The notes under the pieces are model-generated. The model saw only the letters and a list, made by a program, of their open reading frames with translations. It did no database searches and was not told where the DNA came from. From contig JAACPE010000004.1 of NCBI GenBank assembly GCA_009995595.1, forward strand, positions 1 to 64,000: a stretch of DNA of 64,000 bases, read 5' to 3'. Positions 1 to 13,412 of this stretch are shown in pieces; within the stretch, counting starts at the first letter, position 1; every line of letters starts with the position of its first letter. Source of the stretch: Alphaproteobacteria bacterium (GTDB lineage Bacteria > Pseudomonadota > Alphaproteobacteria > Micavibrionales > Micavibrionaceae). Position numbers and translations under genes: made by a program.

Positions 1-55
1 CAATTGTGCCGATATTACAATGCGGCTTATTTCTCTGAAACTTTTCCTTAGACAT
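1..55 (-). CDS. tuf: Elongation factor Tu, N-terminal 18 codons (runs off window)
   Basis: The minus strand reads ATG at 55 and encodes MSKEKFQRNKPHCNIGTI, the unmistakable EF-Tu N-terminus just before the G1 loop. A purine-rich Shine-Dalgarno stretch (GAGAGGGA) lies about ten bases upstream. EF-Tu delivers aminoacyl-tRNA to the ribosome. It follows fusA by about 50 bases, completing the str operon order rpsL-rpsG-fusA-tuf. The rest of the gene is outside the window. Confidence 0.93.
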   Translation of the reverse strand, partial: MSKEKFQRNKPHCNIGTI

Positions 56-107
56 TCTGTTTAGTCCCTCTCTTTTAAAATTCTTCTAACTTTTTATCTA
101 TAATGGA

Positions 108-2216
108 TTAACCAGCCAACTTTGCTTTAACTTCTTCAGCAATAGCATTTGGCACTGGCTCATAATGTCCGAACTGCATGGTGTACTGGGCACGACCTTG
201 TGACATAGAGCGCAAGGTATTGATGTAACCAAACATGTTCGCCAATGGTACAAGTGCCGTAATAACTTTTGCATTACCACGATCTTCCATTGAGTTAACC
301 TGACCACGACGTGAGTTCAAATCACCAATAATATCACCCATATAATCTTCAGGGGTTACAACCTCAACAGTCATCATTGGCTCTAAAAGTTGTGGACCCG
401 CTTTTTGCATCCCTTCCTTAAAGGCAGAGCGCGCAGCGATCTCAAAAGCCATAACACTCGAGTCAACATCGTGGTAAGATCCATCAAAAAGATCAATTTC
501 AAAATCAATTACAGGAAATCCTGCGATAATTCCGCTCTCTTTGGCCTGCTCAATACCTTTTTGAACACCAGGAATGTATTCGCGTGGAATGGATCCCCCA
601 ACAATATTATTGATAAACGTGAAACCAGAACCAGGCTCGCCCGGTCTAATTTTGAATGTCATCTTAGCAAATTGACCAGATCCACCGGTTTGTTTCTTGT
701 GTGTATAGTCAACTTCCGCTTCTTTGGATATTGTTTCACGGTAAGCAACCTGCGGCGCCCCAATATTGGCCTCAACCTTAAATTCACGCTTCATGCGGTC
801 AACCAGAATATCCAAGTGAAGCTCGCCCATACCCGCAATGATAGTTTGGCCTGATTCATGATCCACCTTAACGCGGAAGGATGGATCTTCGGCTGCCAAA
901 CGCTGAAGCGCTGTAGACATTTTTTCTTGGTCCGCTTTTGATTTCGGCTCAACCGCAATCTCGATAACAGGCTCTGGAAATTCCATACGCTCAAGAACAA
1001 CAGGTTTTTGGGCATCACAAAGAGTGTCACCAGTTGTTGTATCTTTCATACCAACAAAAGCAACGATATCACCGGCAAAAGCCTCAGAAATCTCTTCGCG
1101 ATTGTTTGAATGCATAAGCAACATACGACCTACACGCTCACGTTTATTTTTTACTGAGTTTTGAACATATGAACCAGACTCAATTTTACCTGAGTAAATA
1201 CGTGAGAAAGTCAGTGTCCCTACAAATGGGTCGTTCATGATTTTAAACGCAAGAGCAGAGAATGGCTCATCATCTGAAGGTTTACGATTTTCAGGCTCAT
1301 CAGAGTCAACCTTAAGACCTTTTGTCTCACCAATATCTATTGGAGAAGGTAAGTAATCAACAACGGCATCAAGCAAGGGCTGAACGCCTTTATTTTTGAA
1401 AGCTGAACCACAAAGGACAGGAACAAATTTATTTGCAATTGTACCCTTACGAATACACGCTTTTAATGTTTTCTCATCTGGCTCTTTACCTTCAAGATAG
1501 GCTTCCATTGCTGCATCATCCATCTCAACAGCAAGCTCAATAAGAGCCTCGCGATATTCTTTAGCTTTATCAAGCATATCAGCAGGGATATCTTGTGCTG
1601 AGTAAGAGGCGCCAAGTTGCTCCCCATCCCAAACAATCGCCTTCATTTTAATCAGGTCAATATTACCAGCAAATTCATTTTCAGAACCAATTGGGAGCTG
1701 AATAACACAGGGAACAGCGCCTAGACGGCTCTTGATCATTGCAATCGTGTTGAAGTAATCAGCGCCAATTTTATCCATTTTATTGACAAAGCACATACGT
1801 GGCACACGATATTTATCACCTTGACGCCAAACTGTTTCAGTTTGTGGCTCTACGCCTGCGTTTGCGTCAAAAACAGCAATCGCACCATCAAGAACACGTA
1901 AAGAGCGCTCTACCTCGATTGTAAAGTCAACGTGACCTGGCGTGTCAATGATGTTTAAACGGAAACGCTGACCGTCAAAGTTACCACCCTTACCAGCGTC
2001 CCAGAAAGTCGTCGTTGCTGCAGAGGTAATTGTAATACCACGCTCTTGCTCTTGCTCCATCCAATCCATTGTTGCTGCACCATCGTGCACTTCACCAATT
2101 TTATGTGATTTACCAGAGTAAAAAAGAATACGTTCGGTTGCAGTGGTTTTGCCCGCATCAATATGCGCCATAATACCAAAGTTACGATAATTCTCAATTT
2201 TGTGTTCGCGTGCCAT
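108..2216 (-). CDS. fusA: Elongation factor G
   Basis: This 702-residue translational GTPase catalyses ribosomal translocation and, with RRF, recycling. The P-loop AHIDAGKTT is at about residues 17-25, DTPGH near 90 and NKMDKIG (the guanine-specificity NKxD) near 145. Domains II to V follow in normal order, including the domain IV signature region around [12 protein letters not shown]. Length is normal for bacterial EF-G. It lies 28 bases after rpsG and just before tuf, so it is co-transcribed from the rpsL promoter. The N-terminus [20 protein letters not shown] is canonical, which supports the start. Confidence 0.98.
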   Translation of the reverse strand: MAREHKIENYRNFGIMAHIDAGKTTATERILFYSGKSHKIGEVHDGAATMDWMEQEQERGITITSAATTTFWDAGKGGNFDGQRFRLNIIDTPGHVDFTIEVERSLRVLDGAIAVFDANAGVEPQTETVWRQGDKYRVPRMCFVNKMDKIGADYFNTIAMIKSRLGAVPCVIQLPIGSENEFAGNIDLIKMKAIVWDGEQLGASYSAQDIPADMLDKAKEYREALIELAVEMDDAAMEAYLEGKEPDEKTLKACIRKGTIANKFVPVLCGSAFKNKGVQPLLDAVVDYLPSPIDIGETKGLKVDSDEPENRKPSDDEPFSALAFKIMNDPFVGTLTFSRIYSGKIESGSYVQNSVKNKRERVGRMLLMHSNNREEISEAFAGDIVAFVGMKDTTTGDTLCDAQKPVVLERMEFPEPVIEIAVEPKSKADQEKMSTALQRLAAEDPSFRVKVDHESGQTIIAGMGELHLDILVDRMKREFKVEANIGAPQVAYRETISKEAEVDYTHKKQTGGSGQFAKMTFKIRPGEPGSGFTFINNIVGGSIPREYIPGVQKGIEQAKESGIIAGFPVIDFEIDLFDGSYHDVDSSVMAFEIAARSAFKEGMQKAGPQLLEPMMTVEVVTPEDYMGDIIGDLNSRRGQVNSMEDRGNAKVITALVPLANMFGYINTLRSMSQGRAQYTMQFGHYEPVPNAIAEEVKAKLAG

Positions 2217-2244
2217 TTTGTTTTTCTCTTATTCTAAATTTTTT

Positions 2245-2775
<531 letters not shown>

Positions 2776-2795
2776 TTACTATTCCTTCAACCTTA

Positions 2796-3179
2796 TTACT
2801 TAGGACGTTTCGCGCCGTAGCGTGAACGTGACTGTTTACGATCTTTAACACCCTGTGTATCGAGCGTTCCGCGAATAACGGTGTAACGAACACCAGGTAA
2901 GTCCTTAACACGACCGCCGCGAACAAGAACAACAGAATGCTCTTGCAGGTTATGGCCCTCACCAGGGATATAACAAATAACTTCAAAACCTGTTGTCAAA
3001 CGGACCTTCGCAACCTTACGGAGCGCAGAGTTTGGTTTCTTAGGCGTTGTTGTGTAAACACGTGTGCAAACGCCGCGAACCTGTGGGTTGTGTTTCAACG
3101 CACGGTTTTTCTTCGATTTCATTGCCTTTTTACCACCAATGGCGCGAGGCTTGCGAATAAGTTGTTGTATCGTTGGCAT
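2796..3179 (-). CDS. rpsL: 30S ribosomal protein S12
   Basis: S12 is the decoding-centre protein that monitors codon-anticodon pairing. The 127-residue product has the [11 protein letters not shown] start, the [19 protein letters not shown] loop and the [16 protein letters not shown] region. The Lys of KKPNS, the classical streptomycin-target residue, is the wild-type form. It is first gene of the str operon, with a leader of about 270 bases between the promoter near 3460-3489 and its start codon. Confidence 0.98.
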   Translation of the reverse strand: MPTIQQLIRKPRAIGGKKAMKSKKNRALKHNPQVRGVCTRVYTTTPKKPNSALRKVAKVRLTTGFEVICYIPGEGHNLQEHSVVLVRGGRVKDLPGVRYTVIRGTLDTQGVKDRKQSRSRYGAKRPK

Positions 3180-3459
3180 AGGATGCCTTCTCCTTTAACT
3201 TTCAATCTATTTGTGTCGGATGGTCTTATCTAAAGGATAATGAAAGCAGAGAAGGCAATATCTTATATATGCCCATGAGGCTTAAAGATATCTAATCTGC
3301 GCTTTTTTCGCTGGCGCTTGCATAATAATCGCAAAGTTTTAAGCGAACTTAACCTTTTAAAAACAAGGAATATTGAACTGCGTCTAGCTCTTAAATCTTC
3401 AAGCATTTCAGTGCTTTTCAGCGCTACAGCCAATCCATCCGATTCCTAATTTCGAGCGG
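3180..3459 (-). other. Long untranslated leader of the str operon
   Basis: About 270 bases separate the start of rpsL from the predicted transcription start. I see no open frame with a good start on either strand. The leader has short GC-containing stretches such as the GCGC-rich segment near 3300-3330 but no terminator with a T tract. Its length suggests room for translational feedback, although S7 sites in known bacteria lie between rpsL and rpsG, so a function here is only inferred. Confidence 0.4.
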
Positions 3460-3489
3460 ACTATAAGTCGAAAGAGCGCGGCAAGTCAA
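3460..3489 (-). promoter_or_regulatory. Predicted sigma70 promoter of the str operon
   Basis: On the minus strand TTGACT (3484-3489) is followed after 17 bases by TTATAG (3461-3466), or after 18 by TATAGT. It sits between the rpoC terminator and the rpsL leader and is the only good match in the gap. This separates str-operon transcription from rpoBC. Confidence 0.7.
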
Positions 3490-3522
3490 GGCCTTGTTTA
3501 ATAAAAAGTAAAGATTCTTTAG

Positions 3523-3554
3523 AAAAATAAAAAAAGCGACTATCATGCCGCTTT
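3523..3554 (-). terminator. Intrinsic terminator after rpoC
   Basis: The minus strand has AAAGCGGC, a six-base loop, then GTCGCTTT (one G-U pair) running into a T tract. It begins 32 bases after the rpoC stop codon. Confidence 0.8.
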
Positions 3555-3585
3555 AATTAATAAATTATTCAAAAATAACAAAGAC

Positions 3586-6500
3586 TTAGCCGTTTGCTGC
3601 TTCTTTAGTATTTTCGCCGCTATCATGGCTTTCAACAGCGCCTTCAATAAGCTCTGGCGTTTCCAAGTTTGCAGCATGTATCGCCTCTGCTTGCTGCTGG
3701 GCAGCCAATGTGATCGCATCACGATCAGCGGCCACCTTACGCACCTTGTTCACGTATGACCCCGTTCCTGCAGGGATAAGACGTCCAACAATCACGTTTT
3801 CTTTCAAGCCATGCAAATGATCCATCTTTCCATTTACAGCCGCGTCTGTAAGAACACGCGTAGTTTCTTGGAATGAGGCCGCAGAAATGAATGAACGGGT
3901 TTGGAGTGATGCTTTTGTAATACCCTGAAGAACAGGCTTGCCTTTTGCAGGCTGCTTGCCATTGGCAATATATTTACGATTAGCGGCTTCAAACTCTTCG
4001 CGGTCAATATTTTCACCAACAAGATATGTTGTGTCACCCACTTCAAGCACTTCAACTTTTTGCATCATCTGACGGGCAATAACCTCAATGTGCTTATCGT
4101 TGATTTTAACGCCTTGCAAACGGTAAACATCTTGAATTTCATTCACGAGATAATCACTAAGCGCCTCAACCCCCAGAACATCCAAGATATCATGCGGTAC
4201 CATGGCTCCATCAAGAATTGGGTCACCAACACGGACAAAGTCACCTTCTTGAACCGCCATATGACGGCCTTTGGGTACAAGATATTCCATAGGTTCTGCT
4301 GTTTTATCCGTTGGGTTTACAATAATACGGCGTTTGGCTTTATAATCCTTACCATATTCAATTGTTCCCTCAATATCAGAGATAATCGCAAAGTCTTTAG
4401 GACGGCGTGCTTCAAAGAGTTCAGCCACACGTGGAAGACCCCCAGTAATATCACGCGTTTTGGATGTCTCGCGCGGAATACGAGCCAAAATATCCCCTGC
4501 CTTCACTTCTGCGCCGTTCTCAATAGAGATAATCGCATCTGTAGACATGAAGTAGTTTGCCTCAAGACCATTTGGAAGCTTCTGCACCTTACCTTTATCA
4601 TCAATCAATGAAATACGTGGCTTCAGATCACTACCTTTTGGCTGTGAACGCCAGTCAATAACAACCTTAGCAGAAATACCTGTTGCTTCATCAACTTGAT
4701 CAGATACAGAAAGGCCATCAATAAGATCGTTAAACTGAGCAACACCATCTTTTTCAGTGATGATCGGCATGGTGAATGGGTCCCAAACAGCCATTTTATC
4801 GCCAGATTTAACCTTGGCGCCGTCATCAACAAGAAGACGCGCCCCATAAGGAACACGGTGCGTTGCACGCTCTTTACCGGATCCGTCAATAAGCACGATC
4901 TCAGTATTACGACCCATAACAATCGCAACACCTTCAGAGTTTTGAACAACGTTACGGTTACGCACTTCAACTTTACCGTCCATAGCCGCTTCGTATGATG
5001 ATTTTTCCACGCCGCGCTGCGCCGCACCACCAATGTGGAATGTACGCATTGTCAGCTGAGTTCCTGGCTCACCGATAGATTGAGCAGCCATAACACCAAC
5101 TGCTTCGCCCATATTCACAGGTGTTCCGCGTGCAAGGTCACGTCCATAACAGCTTGCACAAACACCATTGCGTGTTTCGCAAGTAAGGGCTGAACGCACT
5201 TTGACTGTGTCAATGCCGGCTGTTTCAACTAGCTCAGAGGTCACTTCATCAGCGATTTCACCATTTTTGACAATAACTTCGCCCGTTAATGGGTGGATAA
5301 TATCCCCTTGCGCCGTGCGTCCAAGAATACGCTCGCCCAAGCCAACAACAACATCTGCCCCATTCATCACTGCGCCAAGTGTAATACCGTTTTCAGTACC
5401 ACAATCTTTTTCAATGATAACCGCATCTTGCGCGACATCAACAAGACGGCGTGTCAGATAACCAGAGTTTGCTGTTTTAAGCGCTGTATCCGCCAGACCC
5501 TTACGCGCACCGTGCGTCGAGTTAAAGTACTCAAGCACTGTCAAACCTTCTTTAAAGTTTGAGATAATAGGCGTTTCAATGATCTCACCAGATGGCTTCG
5601 CCATTAGTCCACGCATCCCTGCGAGCTGACGGATCTGCGCCGCAGATCCACGCGCACCAGAATGGGCCATCATGTAAACAGAGTTCAGACCCACTTTGTT
5701 ATAGTCAGAAATGTGGTTCATCATCGCATCGGCAACGTCATCCGTGCATTTTGACCAAATATCAATAACCTTGTTATATTTTTCACCTTTTGTGATCAAA
5801 CCATCAAGATATTGCTGCTCATATTCTGTTGATTTTGCTTTTGCATCATCAATAAGCTCTTGCTTCTTCGCAGGAACAATAAGGTCAGATTTGCCGAAAG
5901 AAATTCCTGAGATACACGCATTTTTGAAACCAAGTTTCATCATACGGTCACAGAAAATAACAGTCTCTTTTTGGCCACAGTGACGATAAACAACATCAAT
6001 GAGGTTTGTGAGCTCTTTTTTCGTCATTACTTTATTGATTTCATCAAATGGAATCTGTGGATGACGCGGCAATAATTCAGAGAACAACATACGACCTGCT
6101 GTAGAATCAACAAGCATCGTCACTTTATCGCCATTTTCATCAACAGTATGATAACGACATTTGATCTTTGCGTGTATGTGCAAATGACCTTCAGTTAAGG
6201 CGTGCTGGATTTCTCCAGGACCGCGGAAGATCATGCCTTCTCCCTTCATGCCATCAAGGGCAATCGTCATATAGTAAAGACCCAAGACAATATCCTGTGA
6301 TGGGACAATAATAGGCTTACCATTGGCAGGGGAAAGAATGTTATTTGTAGACATCATCAGGCAACGCGCTTCAAGTTGCGCCTCGATTGACAATGGCACG
6401 TGAACAGCCATTTGGTCACCATCAAAGTCAGCGTTAAACGCTGTACAAACTAATGGGTGAAGCTGGATCGCTTTTCCTTCAATCAATGTTGGTTCAAACG

Positions 6501-7809
6501 CCTGAATACCCAGTCTGTGCAATGTTGGTGCACGGTTTAGCATAACAGGATGTTCACGGATAACTTCTTCGAGGATGTCCCATACTTCTGGACGTTCTTT
6601 TTCAACCATTTTCTTGGCGGCTTTAACAGTTGTCGCCATGCCATAGATTTCAAGTTTGTGATAAATAAATGGTTTAAAAAGCTCAAGCGCCATCTTCTTT
6701 GGGATACCACATTGGTGCAGTTTCAATTCAGGACCGACAACGATGACCGAACGACCAGAATAATCAACACGCTTCCCAAGAAGGTTTTGACGGAAACGAC
6801 CTTGTTTCCCTTTAAGCATATCTGAAAGTGATTTCAAAGGACGCTTATTCGCACCTGTAATCACGCGGCCACGACGACCATTATCAAAGAGAGCATCAAC
6901 AGATTCTTGAAGCATACGTTTTTCGTTACGCACAATAATATCAGGCGCACGAAGCTCCATTAGGCGCTTTAAACGATTATTACGGTTTATAACGCGGCGA
7001 TAAAGATCGTTTAGATCAGATGTCGCAAAACGACCACCATCAAGCGGTACTAATGGGCGAAGTTCTGGCGGAAGCACAGGCACGACATCTAAAATCATCC
7101 ATTCAGGACGCGCACCCGAAGCGATGAACGCCTCAAGAAGCTTCATACGCTTTACAAGTTTCTTACGCTTGGCCTCTGATCCTGTTTCGCGCAAATCTTC
7201 TTCAACTTGAACCAATTCTTCTTCAAGATTAAGGTTCATAAGAATTTCTTTAATCGCTTCTGCACCAATGCCGGCACGGAAGTTTTCTTCACCGTATTGA
7301 TCTTGAGCGTCCATGAACTCTTCTTCACTCATAAGCTGCATAGGCTTAAGCGGAGTCATGCCTGGCTCTATAACAATATAGGCTTCAAAGTATAAAACTT
7401 TTTCGAGCGACTTAAGCGTCATATCTGTCATCAAACCCATACGTGAGGGTAATGATTTCAAGAACCATATATGCGCAACAGGAGAAGCAAGTTCAATATG
7501 ACCCATGCGTTCACGACGTACTTTTGTTAATGTCACTTCTACGCCGCATTTTTCGCAAATAATCCCTTTGTATTTCATGCGCTTATATTTACCGCAGAGA
7601 CATTCGTAATCTTTTACAGGTCCAAAGATACGCGCGCAGAACAAACCATCACGCTCTGGCTTAAATGTACGATAGTTAATCGTTTCTGGCTTTTTCACTT
7701 CGCCAAAAGACCAGCTAAGCATTTGCTCAGGTGAGGCGATCGCAATGCGAATGCTGTCAAAGCTTTGCGGTCCTTGTGGTTGACCAAAGAGGTTCATGAG
7801 TTCGTTCAT
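3586..7809 (-). CDS. rpoC: RNA polymerase subunit beta'
   Basis: This 1407-residue largest subunit of RNA polymerase forms the clamp and half of the active site. The N-terminal zinc-ribbon cysteines (CLCGK and CEKCG) are near residues 70-88. The absolutely conserved catalytic loop [12 protein letters not shown] is near residue 465, and the second zinc site ([15 protein letters not shown]) lies in the C-terminal half. It follows rpoB by 66 bases, as usual, and ends at a strong terminator. Length is typical of alphaproteobacterial beta'. Confidence 0.99.
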   Translation of the reverse strand: MNELMNLFGQPQGPQSFDSIRIAIASPEQMLSWSFGEVKKPETINYRTFKPERDGLFCARIFGPVKDYECLCGKYKRMKYKGIICEKCGVEVTLTKVRRERMGHIELASPVAHIWFLKSLPSRMGLMTDMTLKSLEKVLYFEAYIVIEPGMTPLKPMQLMSEEEFMDAQDQYGEENFRAGIGAEAIKEILMNLNLEEELVQVEEDLRETGSEAKRKKLVKRMKLLEAFIASGARPEWMILDVVPVLPPELRPLVPLDGGRFATSDLNDLYRRVINRNNRLKRLMELRAPDIIVRNEKRMLQESVDALFDNGRRGRVITGANKRPLKSLSDMLKGKQGRFRQNLLGKRVDYSGRSVIVVGPELKLHQCGIPKKMALELFKPFIYHKLEIYGMATTVKAAKKMVEKERPEVWDILEEVIREHPVMLNRAPTLHRLGIQAFEPTLIEGKAIQLHPLVCTAFNADFDGDQMAVHVPLSIEAQLEARCLMMSTNNILSPANGKPIIVPSQDIVLGLYYMTIALDGMKGEGMIFRGPGEIQHALTEGHLHIHAKIKCRYHTVDENGDKVTMLVDSTAGRMLFSELLPRHPQIPFDEINKVMTKKELTNLIDVVYRHCGQKETVIFCDRMMKLGFKNACISGISFGKSDLIVPAKKQELIDDAKAKSTEYEQQYLDGLITKGEKYNKVIDIWSKCTDDVADAMMNHISDYNKVGLNSVYMMAHSGARGSAAQIRQLAGMRGLMAKPSGEIIETPIISNFKEGLTVLEYFNSTHGARKGLADTALKTANSGYLTRRLVDVAQDAVIIEKDCGTENGITLGAVMNGADVVVGLGERILGRTAQGDIIHPLTGEVIVKNGEIADEVTSELVETAGIDTVKVRSALTCETRNGVCASCYGRDLARGTPVNMGEAVGVMAAQSIGEPGTQLTMRTFHIGGAAQRGVEKSSYEAAMDGKVEVRNRNVVQNSEGVAIVMGRNTEIVLIDGSGKERATHRVPYGARLLVDDGAKVKSGDKMAVWDPFTMPIITEKDGVAQFNDLIDGLSVSDQVDEATGISAKVVIDWRSQPKGSDLKPRISLIDDKGKVQKLPNGLEANYFMSTDAIISIENGAEVKAGDILARIPRETSKTRDITGGLPRVAELFEARRPKDFAIISDIEGTIEYGKDYKAKRRIIVNPTDKTAEPMEYLVPKGRHMAVQEGDFVRVGDPILDGAMVPHDILDVLGVEALSDYLVNEIQDVYRLQGVKINDKHIEVIARQMMQKVEVLEVGDTTYLVGENIDREEFEAANRKYIANGKQPAKGKPVLQGITKASLQTRSFISAASFQETTRVLTDAAVNGKMDHLHGLKENVIVGRLIPAGTGSYVNKVRKVAADRDAITLAAQQQAEAIHAANLETPELIEGAVESHDSGENTKEAANG

Positions 7810-7875
7810 TTTTTGCTCCTAATAAGCTGCGCTTAATATCTTAGTTCTATTAGTGTCTTAATTTTATAGACGTGA

Positions 7876-10800
7876 TTATTTACCTGTTTGCTTCATATCG
7901 ACGTTCAAACCAAGGGCCTTCAATTCTTTTACGAGAACGTTGAAGGATTCTGGCACGCCGATCTCAAAGTTATCTTCACCGCGAACGATGCTTTCATATA
8001 CTTTTGAACGACCAGCAACGTCATCAGATTTAATGGTGAGCATTTCCTGCAAGGTATATGCCGCGCCATAAGCCTGAAGCGCCCAACATTCCATCTCGCC
8101 AAAGCGCTGACCACCAAATTGGGCTTTACCGCCAAGTGGTTGTTGCGTAACCAGTGAGTATGGTCCGATAGAACGGGCATGTATCTTGTCATCAACCAAG
8201 TGATGGAGTTTCAACATATAAATCATGCCGACAGTTACAGGACGGTGGAATTTCTCCCCAGTACGACCATCAATCAATGTCACCTGACCCGATACTGGAA
8301 GCCCTGCTTTTTCAAGAAGAGCATCAATATCTGCCTCAACTGCGCCATCAAAGACAGGCGTCGCCATAGGGACCCCGCCGCGAAGATTTTGCGCCATTTC
8401 GACAATTTGATTATTGTCCATGCCATCAACTTTTTTCTTAAACTCTGATTCACCATAGGCGTCTTCAAGTTTAATTTTAAGGGTCTTTATCTCATCGTTG
8501 CTAGGATTTTTCTGATCATTAAAACTGTCAATAATCGCACCAATTTGTTTACCCAAACCAGCAGAAGCCCAGCCCAAATGTGTTTCCAAAATCTGACCCA
8601 CGTTCATACGGGATGGAACCCCAAGAGGGTTTAGCACGATGTCAACAGGCGTACCATCTTCGGTATAAGGCATGTCTTCTTCAGGCATAATGCGAGAAAC
8701 AACCCCTTTGTTACCGTGACGACCCGCCATTTTATCACCAGGCTGCATCTTACGCTTAATCGCTACGAAGACTTTAACCATCTTCATCACGCCTGGCATA
8801 AGTTCATCACCACGCTGAAGTTTTTCAACCTTATTTTCAAAACGTTCTTTAATGTCATCAATGGCATCATCGAAAGTTTTAGACATGGCTTCAATTTCTT
8901 CCATAATCTTATCATCTTCAATGGCAATTTCACGCCATAGACCATGTTTGATCTCTTTAAGGTGAGTTTGAGTAATACTATCACCTTTTTTAAGACCCCC
9001 ATCTTTGAACGCTTTGGCAACAGTTTGGCCAACAAGCAATTCTTCAAGACGACCATAGAAACCAAGCTCAATGATCTTACGCTCAGCGTCACGATCTTTT
9101 GCCAATGCTTCAATCTCTTCTTGTTCAATCGCCATTGCACGAGAATCTTTATCAACGCCGCGGCGGTTAAACACACGAACATCAACAATAGTACCCACAG
9201 CACCTGATGGAAGACGAAGCGATGTATCTTTAACATCAGCCGCTTTTTCACCAAAAATAGCACGAAGAAGTTTTTCTTCTGGTGTCATCGGGCTTTCGCC
9301 TTTTGGTGTCACTTTACCTACAAGAATATCCCCTGGCCCCACTTCGGCGCCAATATGGACAATACCTGCCTCATCCAGATGCTTAAGCGCTTCTTCCCCA
9401 ACATTTGGAATATCGCGTGTTATTTCCTCTGTACCAAGCTTGGTATCACGAGCCATCACTTCATATTCTTCAATATGAATAGAGGTGTAAACATCATCAC
9501 GCACGATGCGCTCAGATAGAAGAATCGAATCCTCAAAGTTGTAACCATTCCATGGCATAAACGCGACCAAAACGTTACGGCCAAGCGCAAGCTCACCAAA
9601 TTGAGTTGATGGGCCATCAGCAATAATATCGCCGCCCTTAATCTCATCTCCAACTTTAACAAGTGGTTTTTGCAAGATACAGGTCGATTGATTTGAACGT
9701 TGGAATTTCTTCATGTTGTAAATATCTACAACAGCTTCAGAGGCATCCAGTTTCTCAGTCGCACGGATAACAATACGTGTTGCATCAACCTGCACCACAT
9801 TACCACCACGACGCGCCGTCACAGCCGCGCCAGAATCACGCGCAACAATGGCTTCCATCCCTGTACCAACAAGCGGTGCATCCGATTTAAGAAGGGGCAC
9901 TGCCTGACGCATCATGTTTGACCCCATAAGCGCACGGTTCGCATCATCGTTTTCTAGGAACGGGATAAGCGCTGCAGCAACAGAAACCATCTGTTTTGGC
10001 GAGACGTCCATAAAATCAATTTGATCGGCTGGTGACATCAAGTTGTCCCCTGCATGACGACAAGAAACGAGGTCGTTTTCAAAACCGCCTTTATCTGTCA
10101 ATTTTGCATTGGCCTGAGCAATTGTATATTTTGCTTCCTCCATAGCTGACATGTAAACGACTTCGTCTGTCACTTTACCATCAACAACGCGGCGATATGG
10201 CCCTTCGATAAAGCCATATTTATTAACGCGCGCGAATGTCGCGAGAGAGTTAATCAAACCGATGTTTGGGCCCTCTGGCGTTTCAATCGGACAAATACGA
10301 CCATAATGCGTTGGGTGAACATCGCGGACTTCAAATCCCGCGCGCTCACGCGTGAGACCACCTGGCCCTAGGGCAGAAAGACGACGTTTGTGCGTGATTT
10401 CTGACAATGGGTTTGTTTGGTCCATAAACTGTGAAAGCTGAGATGATCCAAAAAACTCACGAACAGCCGCTTGAGCAGGCTTAGAGTTAATCAAATCATG
10501 CGGCATGTAAGTATCAATCTCAACAGATGACATACGCTCCCGAATGGCGCGTTCCATACGAAGAAGACCCACACGGAATTGGTTTTCCATGAGCTCGCCC
10601 ACTGAACGAACGCGTCGGTTACCAAGGTTGTCAATATCGTCAACCTCTCCATTACCGTCTTTAAGACCATGCACATAACGCAAAATGGCAAGAAGATCGG
10701 TTTTGCTCAAAATCCTGAAATCATCTGGCGCGTTTAAATCAAGACGCGCATTCATTTTCACACGACCAACAGCAGAAAGATCATAACGCTCCGGATCAAA

Positions 10801-12099
10801 GAAAAGTGAGTTAAATAGGGCAGAGGCAGAATCAACTGTTGGCGGCTCACCTGGGCGCATTACGCGGTACATATCGATAAGCGCTTCTTCGCGCGTATCA
10901 CATTTATCAACCATCATCGTGTTACGGATATAGGGGCCAACATTAACATGATCAATCGCAAGGATTGGGAGTGCTTTAATTGAAAACTCATCAAGACCTT
11001 TAATATCTTCAGCAGTAATCTCATGACCTGCTTCAAAATAAACCTGACCTGTTTCTGCATCAAAGATATCTTCGGCCAGATAAGAGCCAATTAACTGCTC
11101 ATCTGATACCAATATGTCCTTCAGCCCCTCTTCAGCAAATCCTTTTGCTTTACGCGGTGTAATTTTTTCGCCGGCATCAACGAGTTTCTTACCTGTTTTC
11201 GCATCAATAAGGTCGTATGTTAATTTAATACCGCGGTAAGATTCAGCAATAAATGGCATCTTCCAGCCATCTTTTTCTTTTTGATAAACGATTGTTTCAT
11301 AAAAAGTAGAGAGAATTTCTTCATTAGACATGCCCTGAACCATAAGATCATCAAGAGGCTTATCGTTTGCTTCACATTCTGCTTTATATTTTTCAGTCGC
11401 TTCAGAATCGAGGGCGCGCATAAATGTTGTAACTGGCAATTTACGGCGGCGGTCAATACGAACATACATCATGTCTTTAGCATCAAACTCAAAATCAAGC
11501 CATGAACCACGGTAAGGGATCACGCGCGCAGAGAAGAGATATTTACCAGAAACGTGGGTCTTTCCCCCATCATGATCAAAGAAAACGCCAGGCGATCTGT
11601 GCATTTGTGATACGATAACACGCTCAGTACCATTTACAACGAATGTTCCATTAGATGTCATCAACGGCATATCCACCATATAAACATCTTGCTCTTTGAT
11701 ATCTCGGATAGAGCGCAATCCAGTGTCTTCGTCGACATCAAAGACAGATAGACGCAATGTAACACGAAGCGGCGCAGAGAAGGTCATCCCGCGCTGTTGG
11801 CATTCTTCAACGTCATATTTAGGCTGTTCTAACTCGTAAGAAACATAATCAATCTCAGCTTTATCAGAGAAATCCTTAATTGGGAAAACCTCGGTAAGAA
11901 CCTTGTGAAGCCCCTGGATCGCACGCTCTGAAGCAGGAATATTTGCCTGCAAAAACTGCTCATAAGAATCACGCTGAACCTCAATAAGGTTTGGCATTTG
12001 CGCAACTTCGCGGATTTTGCCGAAAGAGCGACGCACACGTTTGTAATCTGTGTAACTTGCCTGATAGTCTGATGTTGATTTTTTAGCTGTCGATGCCAT
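7876..12099 (-). CDS. rpoB: RNA polymerase subunit beta
   Basis: This is the second-largest core RNA polymerase subunit, about 1407 residues. The rifampicin-pocket segment ([20 protein letters not shown], then [11 protein letters not shown]) is in the wild-type, sensitive form. The C-terminal [18 protein letters not shown] motif is intact. The frame is open ten codons further upstream. I place the start at the ATG at 12099 because AAGGAA stands about eight bases before it and MASTAKKS is a more usual N-terminus. It has its own long leader after the rplL terminator. Confidence 0.98.
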   Translation of the reverse strand: MASTAKKSTSDYQASYTDYKRVRRSFGKIREVAQMPNLIEVQRDSYEQFLQANIPASERAIQGLHKVLTEVFPIKDFSDKAEIDYVSYELEQPKYDVEECQQRGMTFSAPLRVTLRLSVFDVDEDTGLRSIRDIKEQDVYMVDMPLMTSNGTFVVNGTERVIVSQMHRSPGVFFDHDGGKTHVSGKYLFSARVIPYRGSWLDFEFDAKDMMYVRIDRRRKLPVTTFMRALDSEATEKYKAECEANDKPLDDLMVQGMSNEEILSTFYETIVYQKEKDGWKMPFIAESYRGIKLTYDLIDAKTGKKLVDAGEKITPRKAKGFAEEGLKDILVSDEQLIGSYLAEDIFDAETGQVYFEAGHEITAEDIKGLDEFSIKALPILAIDHVNVGPYIRNTMMVDKCDTREEALIDMYRVMRPGEPPTVDSASALFNSLFFDPERYDLSAVGRVKMNARLDLNAPDDFRILSKTDLLAILRYVHGLKDGNGEVDDIDNLGNRRVRSVGELMENQFRVGLLRMERAIRERMSSVEIDTYMPHDLINSKPAQAAVREFFGSSQLSQFMDQTNPLSEITHKRRLSALGPGGLTRERAGFEVRDVHPTHYGRICPIETPEGPNIGLINSLATFARVNKYGFIEGPYRRVVDGKVTDEVVYMSAMEEAKYTIAQANAKLTDKGGFENDLVSCRHAGDNLMSPADQIDFMDVSPKQMVSVAAALIPFLENDDANRALMGSNMMRQAVPLLKSDAPLVGTGMEAIVARDSGAAVTARRGGNVVQVDATRIVIRATEKLDASEAVVDIYNMKKFQRSNQSTCILQKPLVKVGDEIKGGDIIADGPSTQFGELALGRNVLVAFMPWNGYNFEDSILLSERIVRDDVYTSIHIEEYEVMARDTKLGTEEITRDIPNVGEEALKHLDEAGIVHIGAEVGPGDILVGKVTPKGESPMTPEEKLLRAIFGEKAADVKDTSLRLPSGAVGTIVDVRVFNRRGVDKDSRAMAIEQEEIEALAKDRDAERKIIELGFYGRLEELLVGQTVAKAFKDGGLKKGDSITQTHLKEIKHGLWREIAIEDDKIMEEIEAMSKTFDDAIDDIKERFENKVEKLQRGDELMPGVMKMVKVFVAIKRKMQPGDKMAGRHGNKGVVSRIMPEEDMPYTEDGTPVDIVLNPLGVPSRMNVGQILETHLGWASAGLGKQIGAIIDSFNDQKNPSNDEIKTLKIKLEDAYGESEFKKKVDGMDNNQIVEMAQNLRGGVPMATPVFDGAVEADIDALLEKAGLPVSGQVTLIDGRTGEKFHRPVTVGMIYMLKLHHLVDDKIHARSIGPYSLVTQQPLGGKAQFGGQRFGEMECWALQAYGAAYTLQEMLTIKSDDVAGRSKVYESIVRGEDNFEIGVPESFNVLVKELKALGLNVDMKQTGK

Positions 12100-12129
12100 G
12101 CCTGATTTCCTTAATCTAAAAGTCGTCAA

Positions 12130-12384
12130 TTTATAGGGCTTTATCCATAAAGCCGATTATGTCCTGCGTGCAGGTCTTTTGTATTATTTTAAGACGCCTT
12201 TCCAAACATAATATTGTTATGCGGAAGGTCAAAAGCCGTCTTTAGAGAGTCTAAACGCTTGTTTTATTAAAGCTTTTAAATCTAAACGCACGAAACGGCG
12301 ATAAGCCCCGAGGGCTACCGCCATAAACGTGATCAGTAATTAGCCGAAATAAAATCCAATGTCTACTCCCAAATAGTATTTCTT
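12130..12384 (-). other. Structured rpoB leader region without a gene
   Basis: The gap between rplL and rpoB holds no credible gene. On the minus strand it can fold into three hairpins. One is GGCG/CGCC enclosing AGCCC/GGGCT near 12297-12323. The second is a small TTTAGA-GAG-TCTAAA hairpin near 12239-12254. The third is a long nested stem near 12191-12240, where AAGACG pairs with CGTCTT around an inner CATAA/TTATG hairpin. None is followed by a T tract. A regulatory role for beta/beta' synthesis is inferred, not shown. Confidence 0.45.
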
Positions 12385-12423
12385 TTTCAAAAAGATAAAG
12401 GGTGGGACGACCATCGCCCCACC
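12385..12423 (-). terminator. Intrinsic terminator after rplL
   Basis: The minus strand has GGTGGG, an eleven-base loop, CCCACC, then a T-rich run. It lies about 22 bases past the rplL stop. In many bacteria this position is an attenuator that lets part of the transcription through to rpoBC. Confidence 0.7.
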
Positions 12424-12445
12424 TTTTGAATTATCGAAAAAAGAA

Positions 12446-12817
12446 CTATTTGAGTTCGACTGTCGCGCCCGCAGCTTCGAGTTTCTTTTTGATCTCTTCA
12501 GCTTCGTCTTTCTTGACGTTTTCTTTAACATCTTTAGGTGCGCCATCTACCATGTCTTTGGCTTCTTTCAAACCAAGACCTGTGATTGCGCGAACTTCTT
12601 TAATCACTGCGATTTTGTTACCACCAGCAGCAGCAAGAACAACAGTAAAGTCTGTTTTCTCTTCGCCAGCAGCTTCAGCAACAACAGCAGCAACAGGAGC
12701 TGCAGCAGCCGCGGCAGTTACGCCCCATTTTTCTTCAAGTGCTTTTGAAAGCTCAGCAGCTTCCATAACTGTTAGAGCTGATAACTCATCAACGATTTTT
12801 TCAATATTTGCAGCCAT
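12446..12817 (-). CDS. rplL: 50S ribosomal protein L7/L12
   Basis: The 123-residue stalk protein recruits and activates translational GTPases. It has the N-terminal dimerisation helix region ([25 protein letters not shown], split here only by reading), an Ala-rich hinge at about 37-50 and the C-terminal globular domain ending [14 protein letters not shown]. It is 52 bases after rplJ and is followed by a terminator. Confidence 0.98.
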   Translation of the reverse strand: MAANIEKIVDELSALTVMEAAELSKALEEKWGVTAAAAAAPVAAVVAEAAGEEKTDFTVVLAAAGGNKIAVIKEVRAITGLGLKEAKDMVDGAPKDVKENVKKDEAEEIKKKLEAAGATVELK

Positions 12818-12869
12818 TTTCTTTTCTCCTTATTAAAATAACTTAATTAAATTCTATAAACCCTTAAAC

Positions 12870-13385
12870 TTACGCTTTTTCGCTGTAAGCCTTTGTAACG
12901 CCAACCAATTGCTGTGCAGGAATTTGCGTAATTTGTGCAATTTTCTGCGCTGGCGCTTGAACAAGACCAATAATCTTCGAACGAAGCTCATCAAGTGACG
13001 GAAGACTAGCAAGCTGTTTCACAGCAGCTTCATCCAAAATCATATCACCATAAGCACCACCAATTATTACAAGGCGATCGTTTTTCTTGGCAAATTCATT
13101 AGCAACTTTTGCCGCAGCCACAGGGTCTGTTGCTGTTGCCATACCGACAGGACCTGTAAACATGTCAGCGATCTGTTCGTATCGTGTGCCCTTTGTCGCT
13201 ATTTTCGCAAGTGTGTTTTTCACAATCTTAAACGTGACATCGTTTTCACGCATTTTAAGACGCAAGTCCGTAATGCTTTTTGCATTAAGACCTTTGTTAT
13301 ACGTCAAAACAACAATCTCAGAATTCTCAAGCGTTTCTTTTAAAATCGCGATTTCTTCTTGTTTTCTTGTACGGGTCATTCCCAT
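12870..13385 (-). CDS. rplJ: 50S ribosomal protein L10
   Basis: L10 anchors L7/L12 dimers at the stalk base and, in known bacteria, binds its own leader RNA as autoregulator. The 171-residue product has the MTRTRKQEEIAILKETL start, the conserved KNTLAKIA segment and an Ala/Gln-rich C-terminal L12-binding helix. The first ATG at 13385 is preferred over the one two codons later because the GAGG ribosome site is about eight bases upstream of it. It has its own promoter and attenuated leader. Confidence 0.98.
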   Translation of the reverse strand: MGMTRTRKQEEIAILKETLENSEIVVLTYNKGLNAKSITDLRLKMRENDVTFKIVKNTLAKIATKGTRYEQIADMFTGPVGMATATDPVAAAKVANEFAKKNDRLVIIGGAYGDMILDEAAVKQLASLPSLDELRSKIIGLVQAPAQKIAQITQIPAQQLVGVTKAYSEKA

Positions 13386-13412
13386 GGGATTATCCTCTTT
13401 AAAATAATTATC

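Noticed and set aside
390-854. Plus-strand frame of 154 codons opposite fusA
   Set aside because: It is antisense to a highly conserved gene and has no recognisable product or ribosome site.
4060-4611. Plus-strand frame of 183 codons opposite rpoC
   Set aside because: It is antisense to conserved rpoC sequence; its openness follows from the codon bias of rpoC.
7810-7875. Separate promoter for rpoC
   Set aside because: The 66-base gap after rpoB shows no convincing -35/-10 pair; rpoB and rpoC are taken as one transcript.
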